A stretch of 64,000 nt of DNA from an uncultured Lachnoclostridium sp. GTDB lineage: Bacteria > Bacillota > Clostridia > Lachnospirales > Lachnospiraceae. This document shows positions 1 through 8,223 of this stretch, in pieces. The notes under the pieces are model-generated. The model made no database searches. It was given only the letters and a program-made list of their open reading frames with translations, and had not been told where the DNA came from. The stretch's first letter is position 1. Every line of letters begins with the position of its first letter. A program made the translations under genes and the position numbers. The DNA lies in NCBI GenBank assembly GCA_948330435.1, contig CAOJBY010000004.1, forward strand, positions 1 through 64,000. Reading direction: 5' to 3'.

Positions 1-97
1 CCTCACATAATACGAGAGTCAATCCCTTTTTCCTTGGTAGATGACACTATAAATCGTCTTTGTAATAAAGTCAACTGATAATGAAATTATGTTCAGC

Positions 98-1066
98 TCA
101 TAAAACAGGCTCGATGAATTTTTTAATCAGCTCTATTCTATCCCCTGCTTTGGGTACAAAGAGAGCCGCAATAGAAATCACCAGCTTTTTCTTTGTGTTT
201 ACATAAATGATATTGCCGCCATCCCCCATCGCTGCATAACCATCCTCATTTACCCACCAAAGGTATCCATAGGGCAGATTTTCTTTTTTCCATCGGCTGT
301 GTTCTCTCGTGCTGTCCTCTATCCATTTTGAGGAAATAACCTGCTTTCCCTCCCACATACCTCCATTCAGATATAACTGCCCGATTTTTGCCATATCCAT
401 TGGTGTAAGCGTAAGCCCCCAGCCTGCCGCATGAATTCCCATAGGGTCTATTACCCATCCGCTAATATCTGTAGACTGGTTAAATGCTAATTGCTCTTCT
501 TTGCTTTCGAATAACAAATTGTTTTCCACTTTTATCCCAAGCGGTTCAAATAAATTCTTTGTAGCAAAATCCAATACGGACTGCCCTGTTGCTTTCACTA
601 AAATTCCCGATAAAATATCTGGTCCAATCAACGGGGCATATCGGAACACTCCTATCTTCCCACGACCGCCTAATAAATCAAGTGAAAATTTTACCCAGTC
701 ACTGCTTGTAAAGTATTTTATATAAGGTGCAAAAAACCGGTATTTATAAGGTGCTGTCATAGTCAACATATCTTTTAGTGTAATATTCTGTATTGTATTC
801 TCTCCCCTTTTCACCTTGTATTCCGGAAAGTAATCCAGCACTTTCACGTCAATATTTTTTAAATATCCTTTATCCAGAGCAATTCCAATCAATATTGAAA
901 TAATGCTTTTTGTCACGGAATAGATGTGAACGCGGCTATTCGCTGTGCAGTCCTTAAAGTATTTTTCATAGGATACAACGCCATCTTTTATTATGACGAT
1001 ACCTGTGGTATTTCCATATTTGCTGCTTATAATCTGTTCCAACTCTTTCATTTTTATCTGATCCAT
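98..1066 (-). CDS. Serine hydrolase of the beta-lactamase/class C penicillin-binding fold
   Basis: A 322-residue protein of the beta-lactamase-related serine hydrolase family. The catalytic SxxK motif reads SVTK at residues 50-53, and a Tyr near residue 143 (RYAP) sits where the family's YxN motif is expected, so the second motif is degenerate. Near the C-terminus a Gly-rich GDGGN segment takes the place of the third (HTG/KTG-like) motif. No signal peptide is visible, so it is probably cytoplasmic and more likely an esterase or peptidase than an antibiotic beta-lactamase. It lies just downstream of a MerR regulator on the same strand and may be co-transcribed with it. The substrate cannot be read from sequence. 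Confidence 0.85.
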   Translation of the reverse strand: MDQIKMKELEQIISSKYGNTTGIVIIKDGVVSYEKYFKDCTANSRVHIYSVTKSIISILIGIALDKGYLKNIDVKVLDYFPEYKVKRGENTIQNITLKDMLTMTAPYKYRFFAPYIKYFTSSDWVKFSLDLLGGRGKIGVFRYAPLIGPDILSGILVKATGQSVLDFATKNLFEPLGIKVENNLLFESKEEQLAFNQSTDISGWVIDPMGIHAAGWGLTLTPMDMAKIGQLYLNGGMWEGKQVISSKWIEDSTREHSRWKKENLPYGYLWWVNEDGYAAMGDGGNIIYVNTKKKLVISIAALFVPKAGDRIELIKKFIEPVL

Positions 1067-1108
1067 ACTTTCTTCCTCTCATGCACTTCACAATATCTGC
1101 TTGCCATT

Positions 1109-1942
1109 TCAGTCTTTTGAAACCCTCTTTTTTACCGGATAGTAGACCTCCGTAACAAGTTCGCTTTCTTTTGAAACCTCTGTTGGATCTGTTACATATA
1201 CCTCATACAACGCATTGCTGTTTTCATAGCCTTCCCTTTCTGCCCATTCTATTTGTCTTGCATAAACAGAAGAAAGCTGTAAATAAGAACCCTGTACAAC
1301 TGTTTTCAAACATAATCCAGGGCAGAAATCCCTTGTTCCAGTTGCATACTCCTTTATAGGAATTGCAAATTCCGTATCTAATCCAAACGGGGTATACTCA
1401 TCTCCATGAAACAGTACCATCGGCGGGGCAGCCGCTGTCAGCTTCTTCTCTTCCATTTTCCGAAATAGTTGCCCAAAGCATGTACCATATTCCTCTGAAA
1501 ACTCATGTTCTAAAACATTCTTTCGTATCGACAGAAGATACATCATCGGTATCTCGACTAGCCGTACATCAATGCTTTCCATATAGGACATAATGGATTT
1601 TCCGTTCCTCATATTTAATATATCGCTGTCTATCTGATGTAGTGTATTTTCAAACTTCTGTACCTTTACTGCAATCTCTTTTTTCTTTTTATTAAGTGCA
1701 GTAAAAAGTACCTCATCCATCCGTTCTTCCGATTCCAAAATTAATTTGATTTCTTCCAAAGAAAAACAATAATCCTTCAGACGATTAATCAGCAGCATTT
1801 TTTCCAATTGCTCGATGGAATAATACCGATAGCCATTTTCCGGATTGATTTCATCCGGCAGTATCAATCCTATTTCAGCATAATATCTAAGCGTTTTTGT
1901 AGATACCCTGCATATGTTTGAAAATTCTCCAATTGTAAGCAT
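1109..1942 (-). CDS. MerR-family regulator with GyrI-like effector domain
   Basis: A 277-residue BmrR-type activator. The N-terminal winged helix-turn-helix (about residues 1-70) contains the hallmark TLRYY and NGYRYY segments, followed by a dimerisation helix (about 75-115) and a C-terminal GyrI-like ligand-binding domain (about 125-270). Proteins of this design bind lipophilic drugs or cofactors and untwist promoters with overlong spacers. Exactly such a promoter lies immediately upstream (1966-1996), which indicates autoregulation. The adjacent hydrolase at 98-1066 is a likely target. An ATG start at 1942 is preceded by an AGGAGGG-type ribosome site. Confidence 0.9.
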   Translation of the reverse strand: MLTIGEFSNICRVSTKTLRYYAEIGLILPDEINPENGYRYYSIEQLEKMLLINRLKDYCFSLEEIKLILESEERMDEVLFTALNKKKKEIAVKVQKFENTLHQIDSDILNMRNGKSIMSYMESIDVRLVEIPMMYLLSIRKNVLEHEFSEEYGTCFGQLFRKMEEKKLTAAAPPMVLFHGDEYTPFGLDTEFAIPIKEYATGTRDFCPGLCLKTVVQGSYLQLSSVYARQIEWAEREGYENSNALYEVYVTDPTEVSKESELVTEVYYPVKKRVSKD

Positions 1943-1965
1943 ATGCGAACCCTCCTTTCAAGCTC

Positions 1966-1996
1966 AGTATAAACTTTACCCTAAGGGGAAAGTCAA
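1966..1996 (-). promoter_or_regulatory. MerR-type promoter and dyad operator
   Basis: Read on the minus strand there is a -35 TTGACT (1991-1996) and a -10 TATACT (1966-1971) separated by 19 bp. The spacer carries a dyad (1973-1993) with 9-bp arms around a central TAA and one mismatch. A 19-bp spacer with a dyad inside it is the signature of promoters activated by MerR proteins. The site lies about 25 bp upstream of the merR-like start. Confidence 0.75.
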
Positions 1997-2104
1997 CGGC
2001 GCTTTTAATGCTCTGTCCAGCAGTTTGGATAAGGCTATAGCGCCTCCCCTTTCAAGGTAGTAGCATTTTAGTCGAATAAAAAATGAATTGCAAGTCATAA
2101 CAAA

Positions 2105-2143
2105 CAAAAAATCGAGAGTCTGAATCAAATTTCCAAACTCCCG
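2105..2143 (-). terminator. Intrinsic terminator of the seven-gene operon
   Basis: On the minus strand a 7-bp stem (CGGGAGT with ACTCTCG, one G-U pair; 2113-2143) is followed by ATTTTTTG. It lies about 80 bp beyond the stop of the last gene of the 6732-2225 operon. The rest of 1997-2224 shows no gene. Confidence 0.5.
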
Positions 2144-2224
2144 AATTCTCTAATATTTAAATACAATAGCTACTCCTTGCAAGACCATTTACTAATCAAT
2201 TGAGTACTTAAGTATAAAATTATT

Positions 2225-2692
2225 CTATACTCCTCTTCTGTGCTTATCAATAAGGTTTCGATAATATGAAACCCAAAACTCATACATATCAAGTAAATAC
2301 TGTAATTCATTCGAATAATTTTCAACTGTATAATCTTTTTTCACAGACGGACAATCCTTAAATGCACATAAACCTATAAAAGCATCTAAATATAATGGAA
2401 AACATTTGCAAATTGTAGGTTTAAAATCATTCATAAGGCATTTTCCTGACCGATAGGCACTACAGACACCTTGTTCATCTGTTTTAATCTTTTTTATTCC
2501 ATCCTTATCAATGAATATATATTTGTTATAGATGCTTTCATGTAATCTATTAAAATCTTTTGGAGTAAGTATAATATCTTTAAATTCCCTTCCTTCAACT
2601 GAAAATAATCTATCTGAAAATCCACTGAATGCACCACAACAACTTTCCGAGCATTGTTCTCCTTGGCAACAAAAAAGCACTTTTTCCTTCAT
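2225..2692 (-). CDS. YkgJ-type cysteine-cluster protein
   Basis: A 155-residue protein with the Cys pattern of the zinc/iron-chelating YkgJ (CxxxCxxC) family: CCQGEQCSESCC near the N-terminus and further Cys residues in CSAYRSGKCLMND, CKCFPLY and LCAFKDC. Such proteins are thought to bind metal or an iron-sulfur cluster; most lack an assigned function. The start at 2692 is chosen because AAGGGG lies 8 nt upstream; a longer reading frame from 2719 would overlap the preceding gene. It is the last gene of a tightly packed operon and directly follows the pyruvoyl enzyme-like gene, so a role as redox or metal partner of the radical SAM enzyme is possible (inference). Confidence 0.8.
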   Translation of the reverse strand: MKEKVLFCCQGEQCSESCCGAFSGFSDRLFSVEGREFKDIILTPKDFNRLHESIYNKYIFIDKDGIKKIKTDEQGVCSAYRSGKCLMNDFKPTICKCFPLYLDAFIGLCAFKDCPSVKKDYTVENYSNELQYLLDMYEFWVSYYRNLIDKHRRGV

Positions 2693-2705
2693 AAAATGAT
2701 ACCCC

Positions 2706-3167
2706 TTACCACATAGCAAGTGCTGCTAACGCTGTTGAATATAACCCATCTGAAACGATAACTTCTGCAGAGGCAATCCTAATTTCTTGTATTCTAATTT
2801 TCCGTAATTCCATGGAGTTTTTAACCATCTCTCTAACTTGATGAATTGCCACACTTTCACTATCCCTGCAAGAAAACTCCATGATTACTCCAATTTCGTC
2901 CGTAGATTGAGGTATTCCTACACCCACAGCCGCCGATAGAATACCTTGCTCACAAGAGCTAACTGAAGCATATGCAGTAAATAGGATTGATCCTTGCCTC
3001 GCTGTAATCTTATATTCCTCCTTACAATTTGGAGGTAATATACTGCTAACTTTAACAAGATTATAATTAGCTATTTTAGATGCAAATAATGCTTTATCAA
3101 ACGAAACAAGCTGAAATTTATCATTTCCAACACCTGATACTAATATGTAGCTTGATGGGCAATACAT
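2706..3167 (-). CDS. Pyruvoyl-dependent arginine decarboxylase-like protein
   Basis: A 153-residue homologue of the PvlArgDC family, typical of archaea and of chlamydial AaxB. The self-cleavage motif VSSILPP is present, with the Ser-Ser pair at residues 41-42; in characterised members cleavage between these serines makes a beta chain and an alpha chain capped by the catalytic pyruvoyl group. Downstream family segments are also present: TAYASVSS, AAVGVGIP, GVIMEF, a helix like VREMVKNSMELR, and a C-terminal AALAMW. Length matches the family. The ATG at 3167 follows GGAGG by 8 nt. Known members decarboxylate L-arginine to agmatine, but here no arginine/agmatine antiporter or agmatinase is adjacent. 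The gene sits between a radical SAM and a cysteine-cluster gene, so the substrate may differ. Confidence 0.85.
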   Translation of the reverse strand: MYCPSSYILVSGVGNDKFQLVSFDKALFASKIANYNLVKVSSILPPNCKEEYKITARQGSILFTAYASVSSCEQGILSAAVGVGIPQSTDEIGVIMEFSCRDSESVAIHQVREMVKNSMELRKIRIQEIRIASAEVIVSDGLYSTALAALAMW

Positions 3168-3180
3168 TTTTAATCCTCCA

Positions 3181-4191
3181 CTATGTAATTGATTTTCTGC
3201 CGTATTTATCCATAAGATAATCCGCACCATCAGCACCTTTTGAACTACAGCTCAAAGAACACCCTCCACCACATTGTGCAAGCATTTTACATTTTTTGCA
3301 TTCATCTGGTAGATGTTTCTTTTCCCTAAACTCTACCAGTATTGGGGAATATTCCCATATTTCTTTGATAGATTTTTCAAAAATATTACCCAACAAATAT
3401 CGAGGGTCTGCCCCGCATCTTGTCAAATCACCATTCCCATTTAATGCTGCTTTAGTGTATCCCCATTCACAAGGATGCATATATTGTCTGTAACATTCAT
3501 CCATTGCGCAAAGTGGAAATGGATCTTCAACACAAATTTTAATACCTAATTGTCTATGAACCTTATCAATATTTTCTAATGCCTTTTCGAGATTTTCTTT
3601 AGCCAATAAATATCGTGTAGAATCCTCTGCACGACCAAAAGAAATTATTCGTTGCAAAATAATATAATCCATACGAATTTTTTCTTTTTTGATTAATGCT
3701 TCAACCATATCATATATCATTTCCGATGTTTCTGGTATAATATTTATTGCAATGCCTATTGTGACATTATATTTAGATAAGGTTCTCAAATTATTCATTA
3801 GCAAATCATAGGCTCCTGGTTTATGGGAAAAGGCATCATGTTCAAGTGCATTGCGCCCATGAATTGTCGTTTCATAAACATCTATGTACTTTACCGCTTC
3901 ATCAATACCTACTGGCAACTCCAACGTATTAGACATTATACCAGCCGCTATTCCCCTTTCAGAGAGCCTTTTTGCTATTTCAATAATATGCGGATGAAGC
4001 ACTGGATCGCCACCCAATAAACTTACGCGTTCAACTTCTGCCTTAGCCAACTCATCAATGATCTTGTAAATTGTATTAATATCCGCATGAGAATACTTTT
4101 TATCATTTGCACATGCGTAACAATATGGGCAATGGCTTGTACACATATCTGTAATGTGTAAAATGACACTACATAATTTGCATTTTTCCAT
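3181..4191 (-). CDS. Radical SAM enzyme with SPASM-type C-terminus
   Basis: A 336-residue radical SAM protein. The [4Fe-4S]-SAM motif CTSHCPYC places the three ligands at Cys17, Cys21 and Cys24. A GGDP motif near residue 60 fits SAM binding. The C-terminus has a SPASM-like set of cysteines (CEWGY, LTRCGADP, then CKKCKMLAQCGGGCSLSC) for auxiliary clusters. SPASM enzymes commonly modify peptides or proteins, for example RiPP precursors and sulfatases. No obvious precursor peptide gene was found beside it, so the substrate may be small or may be a neighbouring protein. AAGGAGG precedes the ATG by 6 nt. Confidence 0.9.
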   Translation of the reverse strand: MEKCKLCSVILHITDMCTSHCPYCYACANDKKYSHADINTIYKIIDELAKAEVERVSLLGGDPVLHPHIIEIAKRLSERGIAAGIMSNTLELPVGIDEAVKYIDVYETTIHGRNALEHDAFSHKPGAYDLLMNNLRTLSKYNVTIGIAINIIPETSEMIYDMVEALIKKEKIRMDYIILQRIISFGRAEDSTRYLLAKENLEKALENIDKVHRQLGIKICVEDPFPLCAMDECYRQYMHPCEWGYTKAALNGNGDLTRCGADPRYLLGNIFEKSIKEIWEYSPILVEFREKKHLPDECKKCKMLAQCGGGCSLSCSSKGADGADYLMDKYGRKSIT

Positions 4192-4224
4192 CCAGATTCC
4201 TCCTTACTAAAGAACGCACTTGGA

Positions 4225-4776
4225 TTACAAAATAGCCTCTTTTAGTTTCTCTGCAACAGCATAACACTCTTTAATATACGAGGAGTTTTCGATACTGTCT
4301 TCTTCCAAACAACCATATGCCTTTACGCTACCTATAACCTCAATACCAGCATTTTCACAGAAAAACTCCATTGATTTTAACCCTGCATCAATGCTAAATG
4401 CATCATCACTGCCTTCCTCGCTTTGACCAACTGTTAAAAGAATACATTTTTTTTCACTTAATGTCCCCAATGTTGCAAACGGATTGAGACGATCAAAAAA
4501 AGTTTTCATTTCACCTGAGAGCAGACTCCACCTAACGGGAGAAGCAAAAATATATGCATCTGCATCTGCAATTTTATCCATTAATTTCGTCATATCATCA
4601 TCTATGCAACATTTTTTTTCTGTATCGCAATAAAGACAGCCTGTACAATATTCCATTTTAATATGTGCTAAATCAATAATACTAATTTCGTCAGGCGAAA
4701 AACGAGAACATGCTGCCTGTACCATTTTCAATGTATTTCCTCTACGAATGCTACCTACTACAGCTACAATTTTCAT
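4225..4776 (-). CDS. Flavodoxin/NADPH-dependent FMN reductase-like, iron-sulfur flavoprotein type
   Basis: A 183-residue flavodoxin-fold protein. The N-terminus has the FMN phosphate-binding loop GSIRRGNT, and a compact cysteine motif (Cys44, Cys47, Cys50 and Cys56, in CTGCLYC then KKCC) is characteristic of iron-sulfur flavoproteins of anaerobes. ASPVRW and FFDRL are typical flavin-site segments. It could deliver low-potential electrons to the radical SAM enzyme encoded next. The start follows a GGAGG located inside the end of the upstream GNAT gene, so the two are almost certainly translated together. Confidence 0.85.
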   Translation of the reverse strand: MKIVAVVGSIRRGNTLKMVQAACSRFSPDEISIIDLAHIKMEYCTGCLYCDTEKKCCIDDDMTKLMDKIADADAYIFASPVRWSLLSGEMKTFFDRLNPFATLGTLSEKKCILLTVGQSEEGSDDAFSIDAGLKSMEFFCENAGIEVIGSVKAYGCLEEDSIENSSYIKECYAVAEKLKEAIL

Positions 4777-4777
4777 T

Positions 4778-5227
4778 TCAATACCTCCATTTTTTTATAA
4801 ATTGTGTCGTATTACAACCATCTCGATACCCTAATTTAGAATAAAAGTCTATTAGTTTTTCGCTTTTGTTTGTCCACAAAAACAATTCTCTCACTCCCAC
4901 CTCTTTTCCTATAATTTCGGCATACTCTAATAATTTTTTCCCAATTCCTTGTCTTTGAAAAGAGGGGATAACAAATATTTCCTTAATTTCTAATTGTTTA
5001 CCAGTATGCCAAGTTAATATTTCAAACAGTATACACCCTATAACTTCCTCATTTAATACACAAATACCCCCTTTACAGTGAGGAGAAGAAATGATTTCAT
5101 ATATTCGTTGAGCTGCATCTTTACAAGCCCACTGCTCATTCCAATCTTCCTCTGCGTATGCTTTAATATACACATTTGCTACTTTAGGAATATCACCCAT
5201 AACTAATTCTCTTACTATCAGTTCCAT
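4778..5227 (-). CDS. GNAT-family N-acetyltransferase
   Basis: A 149-residue single-domain GNAT protein. The acetyl-CoA pyrophosphate-binding motif A is RQGIGKKLL, preceded by the beta4 strand IKEIFVIPSF, and a C-terminal FYSKLGYRD segment matches motif B. The acceptor (small amine, antibiotic or protein) cannot be inferred. Its place between membrane paralogs and a flavoprotein in one operon links it to the radical SAM/pyruvoyl pathway; if the pathway makes an amine such as agmatine, acetylation of that amine would be one possibility (inference). Confidence 0.85.
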   Translation of the reverse strand: MELIVRELVMGDIPKVANVYIKAYAEEDWNEQWACKDAAQRIYEIISSPHCKGGICVLNEEVIGCILFEILTWHTGKQLEIKEIFVIPSFQRQGIGKKLLEYAEIIGKEVGVRELFLWTNKSEKLIDFYSKLGYRDGCNTTQFIKKWRY

Positions 5228-5242
5228 ACAATGCCCCCTACT

Positions 5243-5959
5243 TTATGACTCATTAAGGCGTTCTGCTAATTTACCTACTACTGCATCAACAAAATCATTA
5301 TTCATAAGAATAGCAAAACTTTCTGTGGCTCCTAATATAGGTAATCCCATATATCCTTTTTTCCCATCAGTAATTGACTTCATAGGTTCATAAATTGCGA
5401 AATCGACACGTGGAACCAAAAAGAAAAAATCATCTGCCAAATAATACACTTCAAGATTTTTATTATACCCACAATTTTTCTTGAAAATTTTAACGCGGAC
5501 TCTATTTATTTCTGTATCAGGTACAAAATATTTATACTTTGTACCTTTTTTAAGATTTTTGCTAATCACACCTGCATATATTCCGCTGTTAATCTCTGTA
5601 AGCAGGTCTGGGGATATTAGCCATATCTCCTCAAATAAACAAGTTTTCTCCATTAAAGCCAATTGTTCTTCCTTACATATACCATTCATAATTTTGCTTT
5701 CAGCAATTTTCTCTTGTATAGCTTTAATTTTTAAATCTATGTGAGTTTCCAATGTGCTCTTTCCAATATGAAAAAATATAATTGATCCTAAATAAAGGGC
5801 TATAGCAACCATTACAAGAATCGTTACTAAAACTATTAGGGTAGGTAGAAAACCAATTTTGCTTTCAAAGTAATTTATTGCTACAGAACATCCAACAGAC
5901 ATAACTGGCAATAATATAGTAAACATTACTGTTTCCCATCCATTTGATTCCTTTTCCAC
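5243..5959 (-). CDS. Two-TM membrane protein, paralog B, unknown function
   Basis: A 238-residue protein with two N-terminal hydrophobic segments (about residues 10-28 and 36-66), a short helical linker, and a cytosolic C-terminal domain (about 105-238). That domain begins FEEIWLISPDLL and includes NLKKGTKYKYFVP, LADDFFFLV and KKGYMGLP. It aligns closely with the C-terminal domain of the next gene upstream in the operon (5971-6732): EEIW, DL, NL..G.KYK.FVP, TDDFFFLV/ADDFFFLV, DF.IY.P, G..GY.GL. I recall similar domains in uncharacterised bacterial proteins but cannot name a catalytic function. Confidence 0.8.
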   Translation of the reverse strand: MEKESNGWETVMFTILLPVMSVGCSVAINYFESKIGFLPTLIVLVTILVMVAIALYLGSIIFFHIGKSTLETHIDLKIKAIQEKIAESKIMNGICKEEQLALMEKTCLFEEIWLISPDLLTEINSGIYAGVISKNLKKGTKYKYFVPDTEINRVRVKIFKKNCGYNKNLEVYYLADDFFFLVPRVDFAIYEPMKSITDGKKGYMGLPILGATESFAILMNNDFVDAVVGKLAERLNES

Positions 5960-5970
5960 AACTTACCTCC

Positions 5971-6732
5971 CTAATACTGTTCAAATTTCTTTGCCTGAAT
6001 ATATTCCAAAAGTTTAGAGGCAATTGCATCTATCAATGGATCATCAATTTGAGCCGCATATAATTCCTCACAATCTGGTAAGTCAAGACCAATATATCCT
6101 CTACGTCCTGTTGCAGACGTTTTATAAGGATCATAAATGGTAAAATCTAATTTTGAAACCAAGAAGAAAAAATCATCTGTCAATAAATAATATTCTATAT
6201 TTTCTGAATTTTCATTTCTTCGTTTAAGTTGTTCCAGTCTCATTGTTGTTAAATAATTTTTGGGAACAAACATCTTATATTTTATACCACGTCTAAGATT
6301 AGAAGGAACTACTTCTGCATATAAACCTCCATCTACTTCCGTTTCAAGATCATTAGATACCACCCATATCTCCTCACAAGTACAAGTGCTTTCAAATTCA
6401 GACAATCTTTTATCAGAAATTATTGATTCTTCAAATAAATATTCATAGCCTCGTGCATCTTGAGGTTGTTGATTAAATGCAACTTCAAATCGAGGAAAAA
6501 TCATTCGCTCAATATCCTTAAAAAAAAGTCTACGATATATAAATATAATTTCAAAAAATAAAATAATAAGGAAAATAATTGATACAATAATATTTATCAT
6601 TCCAAAGCTATTTTGAGCTTCTGCTAAAATAACATTTACAATTAATGCCAATACAGGAACTACAACAATTACCCATAAGACCGAGAATTGATCAAAACGA
6701 ATTTTTGAAATAATCCCTCGTATCCTTTTCAT
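5971..6732 (-). CDS. Two-TM membrane protein, paralog A, unknown function
   Basis: A 253-residue protein and first gene of the operon. Two hydrophobic segments (about residues 17-38 and 45-66) precede a C-terminal domain (about 118-245) that begins CEEIWVVSNDLE and carries NLRRGIKYKMFVP, LTDDFFFLV and RRGYIGLD. It is clearly a paralog of the following gene. The conserved part is the soluble domain, while the membrane anchors diverge. Eleven bases separate the two genes. The start is supported by GGGGTG 7 nt upstream. Tandem paralogs of this type may form a heteromeric membrane assembly; this is inference. Confidence 0.8.
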   Translation of the reverse strand: MKRIRGIISKIRFDQFSVLWVIVVVPVLALIVNVILAEAQNSFGMINIIVSIIFLIILFFEIIFIYRRLFFKDIERMIFPRFEVAFNQQPQDARGYEYLFEESIISDKRLSEFESTCTCEEIWVVSNDLETEVDGGLYAEVVPSNLRRGIKYKMFVPKNYLTTMRLEQLKRRNENSENIEYYLLTDDFFFLVSKLDFTIYDPYKTSATGRRGYIGLDLPDCEELYAAQIDDPLIDAIASKLLEYIQAKKFEQY

Positions 6733-7118
6733 TATTTCACCCCAATTCAGCCTCTATATTTCATACAATTACATTTGCTTTTAAAATATTATTTTAAATC
6801 TGACGCTCGAATAAGGCAATATGGCTACACCATACTTTGTCGAATTGCAAAAACCCTTGCCATATTTTGCCAACTATCAAAGTTTCTTATACTTTATTAT
6901 TTTGCCTTGCAAGGGGGTTCAAATTGGTTGAAGGGGGTCAAATTACATTCCAGTGGCTGTCCACTGTTTCAGAGCATAAAGAGAAAAGGCTTCCGGCAAG
7001 TTATCGAATCTGCCAAAAGCCTTTATTTCAAGCGTTTTTCACATATTTTCTTGGAGCCGATTGTATCAAAATGCGGTTTTACATATCCCATGAAATATCA
7101 GGCACTAAAATTTCGCGT
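6733..7118. other. AT-rich intergenic region, possible insertion-sequence end remnant
   Basis: No gene longer than 60 residues is supported here on either strand; reading frames that cross it have no ribosome sites. On the minus strand two near-identical units AATTTGACCCCCTT and AATTTGAACCCCCTT lie 7 bp apart (about 6910-6945), reminiscent of the repeated ends of IS21-family elements. No transposase gene accompanies them. The 70 bp before the operon start contain only weak promoter matches. Confidence 0.35.
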
Positions 7119-7814
7119 CTATTTTTTATCCAACACATACATTAACTGGCTTGCTAACATAACCTGCTCCATCGCTTCCCTTTTTGTGCATGAAAGATTT
7201 TCATGAGCAGACGGATTCCTATATGCCGCAAAAGTTCCTTCAAATATAGATTGTATGCCTCTACGGTAATCCTTTCCACTGGCTGTAGATAAATCAGCAA
7301 AATGATATGCCCCATTCTCCGTAAGCAACGCACCTATAATATCACCAACTTTAGTCGGCACTGTAACCCCTGGCTTTAGCAATTGAAAAAGTTCCCTTAA
7401 TCTTGTTTCTACCTCTTTAATTGCTTTTTCTGCTGCCGAATCATAATACCCATCACAAAATAACTCTTGTGAAATTGCCACAATACGAGGATGAATCTCA
7501 TGCCAGACAGCTATATCAACAGGTTCCTGTGCGATATGACCAATAATAATATATAATTCACCAAATGCCGCATTATTTACTGTAACGGCACCATATGCAG
7601 AACTTTTGAAAAGATTTGTAGAAATATTCTTTAACTCTCTCGCATAAAAAGGATACTCCTTTACAATCTCATCTGCTATTGTATTAATCTGATAACAAGT
7701 ATTGTTTGCTGAAGTCAAATCTGTTGTTACCGTTCCAACAGAAGCTAATCCCATATTTACATTGTTTATCCAACTTTGCAAACTTCTAAGTTCATTCTCA
7801 TACGCAATTTTCAT
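7119..7814 (-). CDS. TIGR02391-family (Ymh-like) protein
   Basis: A 231-residue protein. The C-terminal half has the pattern of the TIGR02391/Ymh family: HPRIVAISQELFCDGYYDSAAEKAIKEVE... followed by IFEGTFAAYRNPSAHE near the end. The RNPxAH motif resembles the conserved basic-His motif of HEPN-like domains. The N-terminal half is helical and unassigned. Genes of this family are often found near restriction-modification and phage-defence genes, but the biochemical function is unknown. It lies directly upstream of the seven-gene operon on the same strand, separated by about 390 bp. Confidence 0.75.
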   Translation of the reverse strand: MKIAYENELRSLQSWINNVNMGLASVGTVTTDLTSANNTCYQINTIADEIVKEYPFYARELKNISTNLFKSSAYGAVTVNNAAFGELYIIIGHIAQEPVDIAVWHEIHPRIVAISQELFCDGYYDSAAEKAIKEVETRLRELFQLLKPGVTVPTKVGDIIGALLTENGAYHFADLSTASGKDYRRGIQSIFEGTFAAYRNPSAHENLSCTKREAMEQVMLASQLMYVLDKK

Positions 7815-7875
7815 CGGCTTACGGTCTCCTGTTTATTTTTCCTTGTTAGTTTTTACACTTTCTATTTTTACTCGC

Positions 7876-8022
7876 TCAATCGTAGTAAAACCGTAGTACC
7901 CTACTACCTCTATTGCCGCGATTTGCCCCGTTATGCCCCACAAGTGCCGCCAATTCCCGGCTACCCGGCGTGCTGCCGTGGCAGACGAATAGTATTTTTA
8001 TCATCTTGGATTTTCCTTTCAT
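7876..8022 (-). pseudogene. Fragment with low-molecular-weight phosphatase-like N-terminus
   Basis: A 48-codon reading frame with an internal ATG at 8004 from which translation reads MIKILFVCHGS. This matches the phosphate-loop start of low-molecular-weight protein tyrosine phosphatases (ILFVCHGNICRS), but the invariant second half of the loop is replaced by TPGSRELAALVG and the frame soon ends. It is probably recombination debris rather than a working gene. The rest of 7815-8223 has no supported gene. Confidence 0.35.
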
Positions 8023-8223
8023 AAGCCTTGATATGACACGTCCATTATATCATATGAAGACCAATTTTTATATCACAAAATTTCTTTTCACCCGCCCTCC
8101 ACGGACAGCCTGCCGATTTGATACCCGGGCGTACTCCGACAGAGATAACAGGGCGGCGGCTCTTTGGGCTGTTGCTCTTTGATTATCTATTGCTGTCAGC
8201 TGGTTTCATTACTTTGGCGGCTT

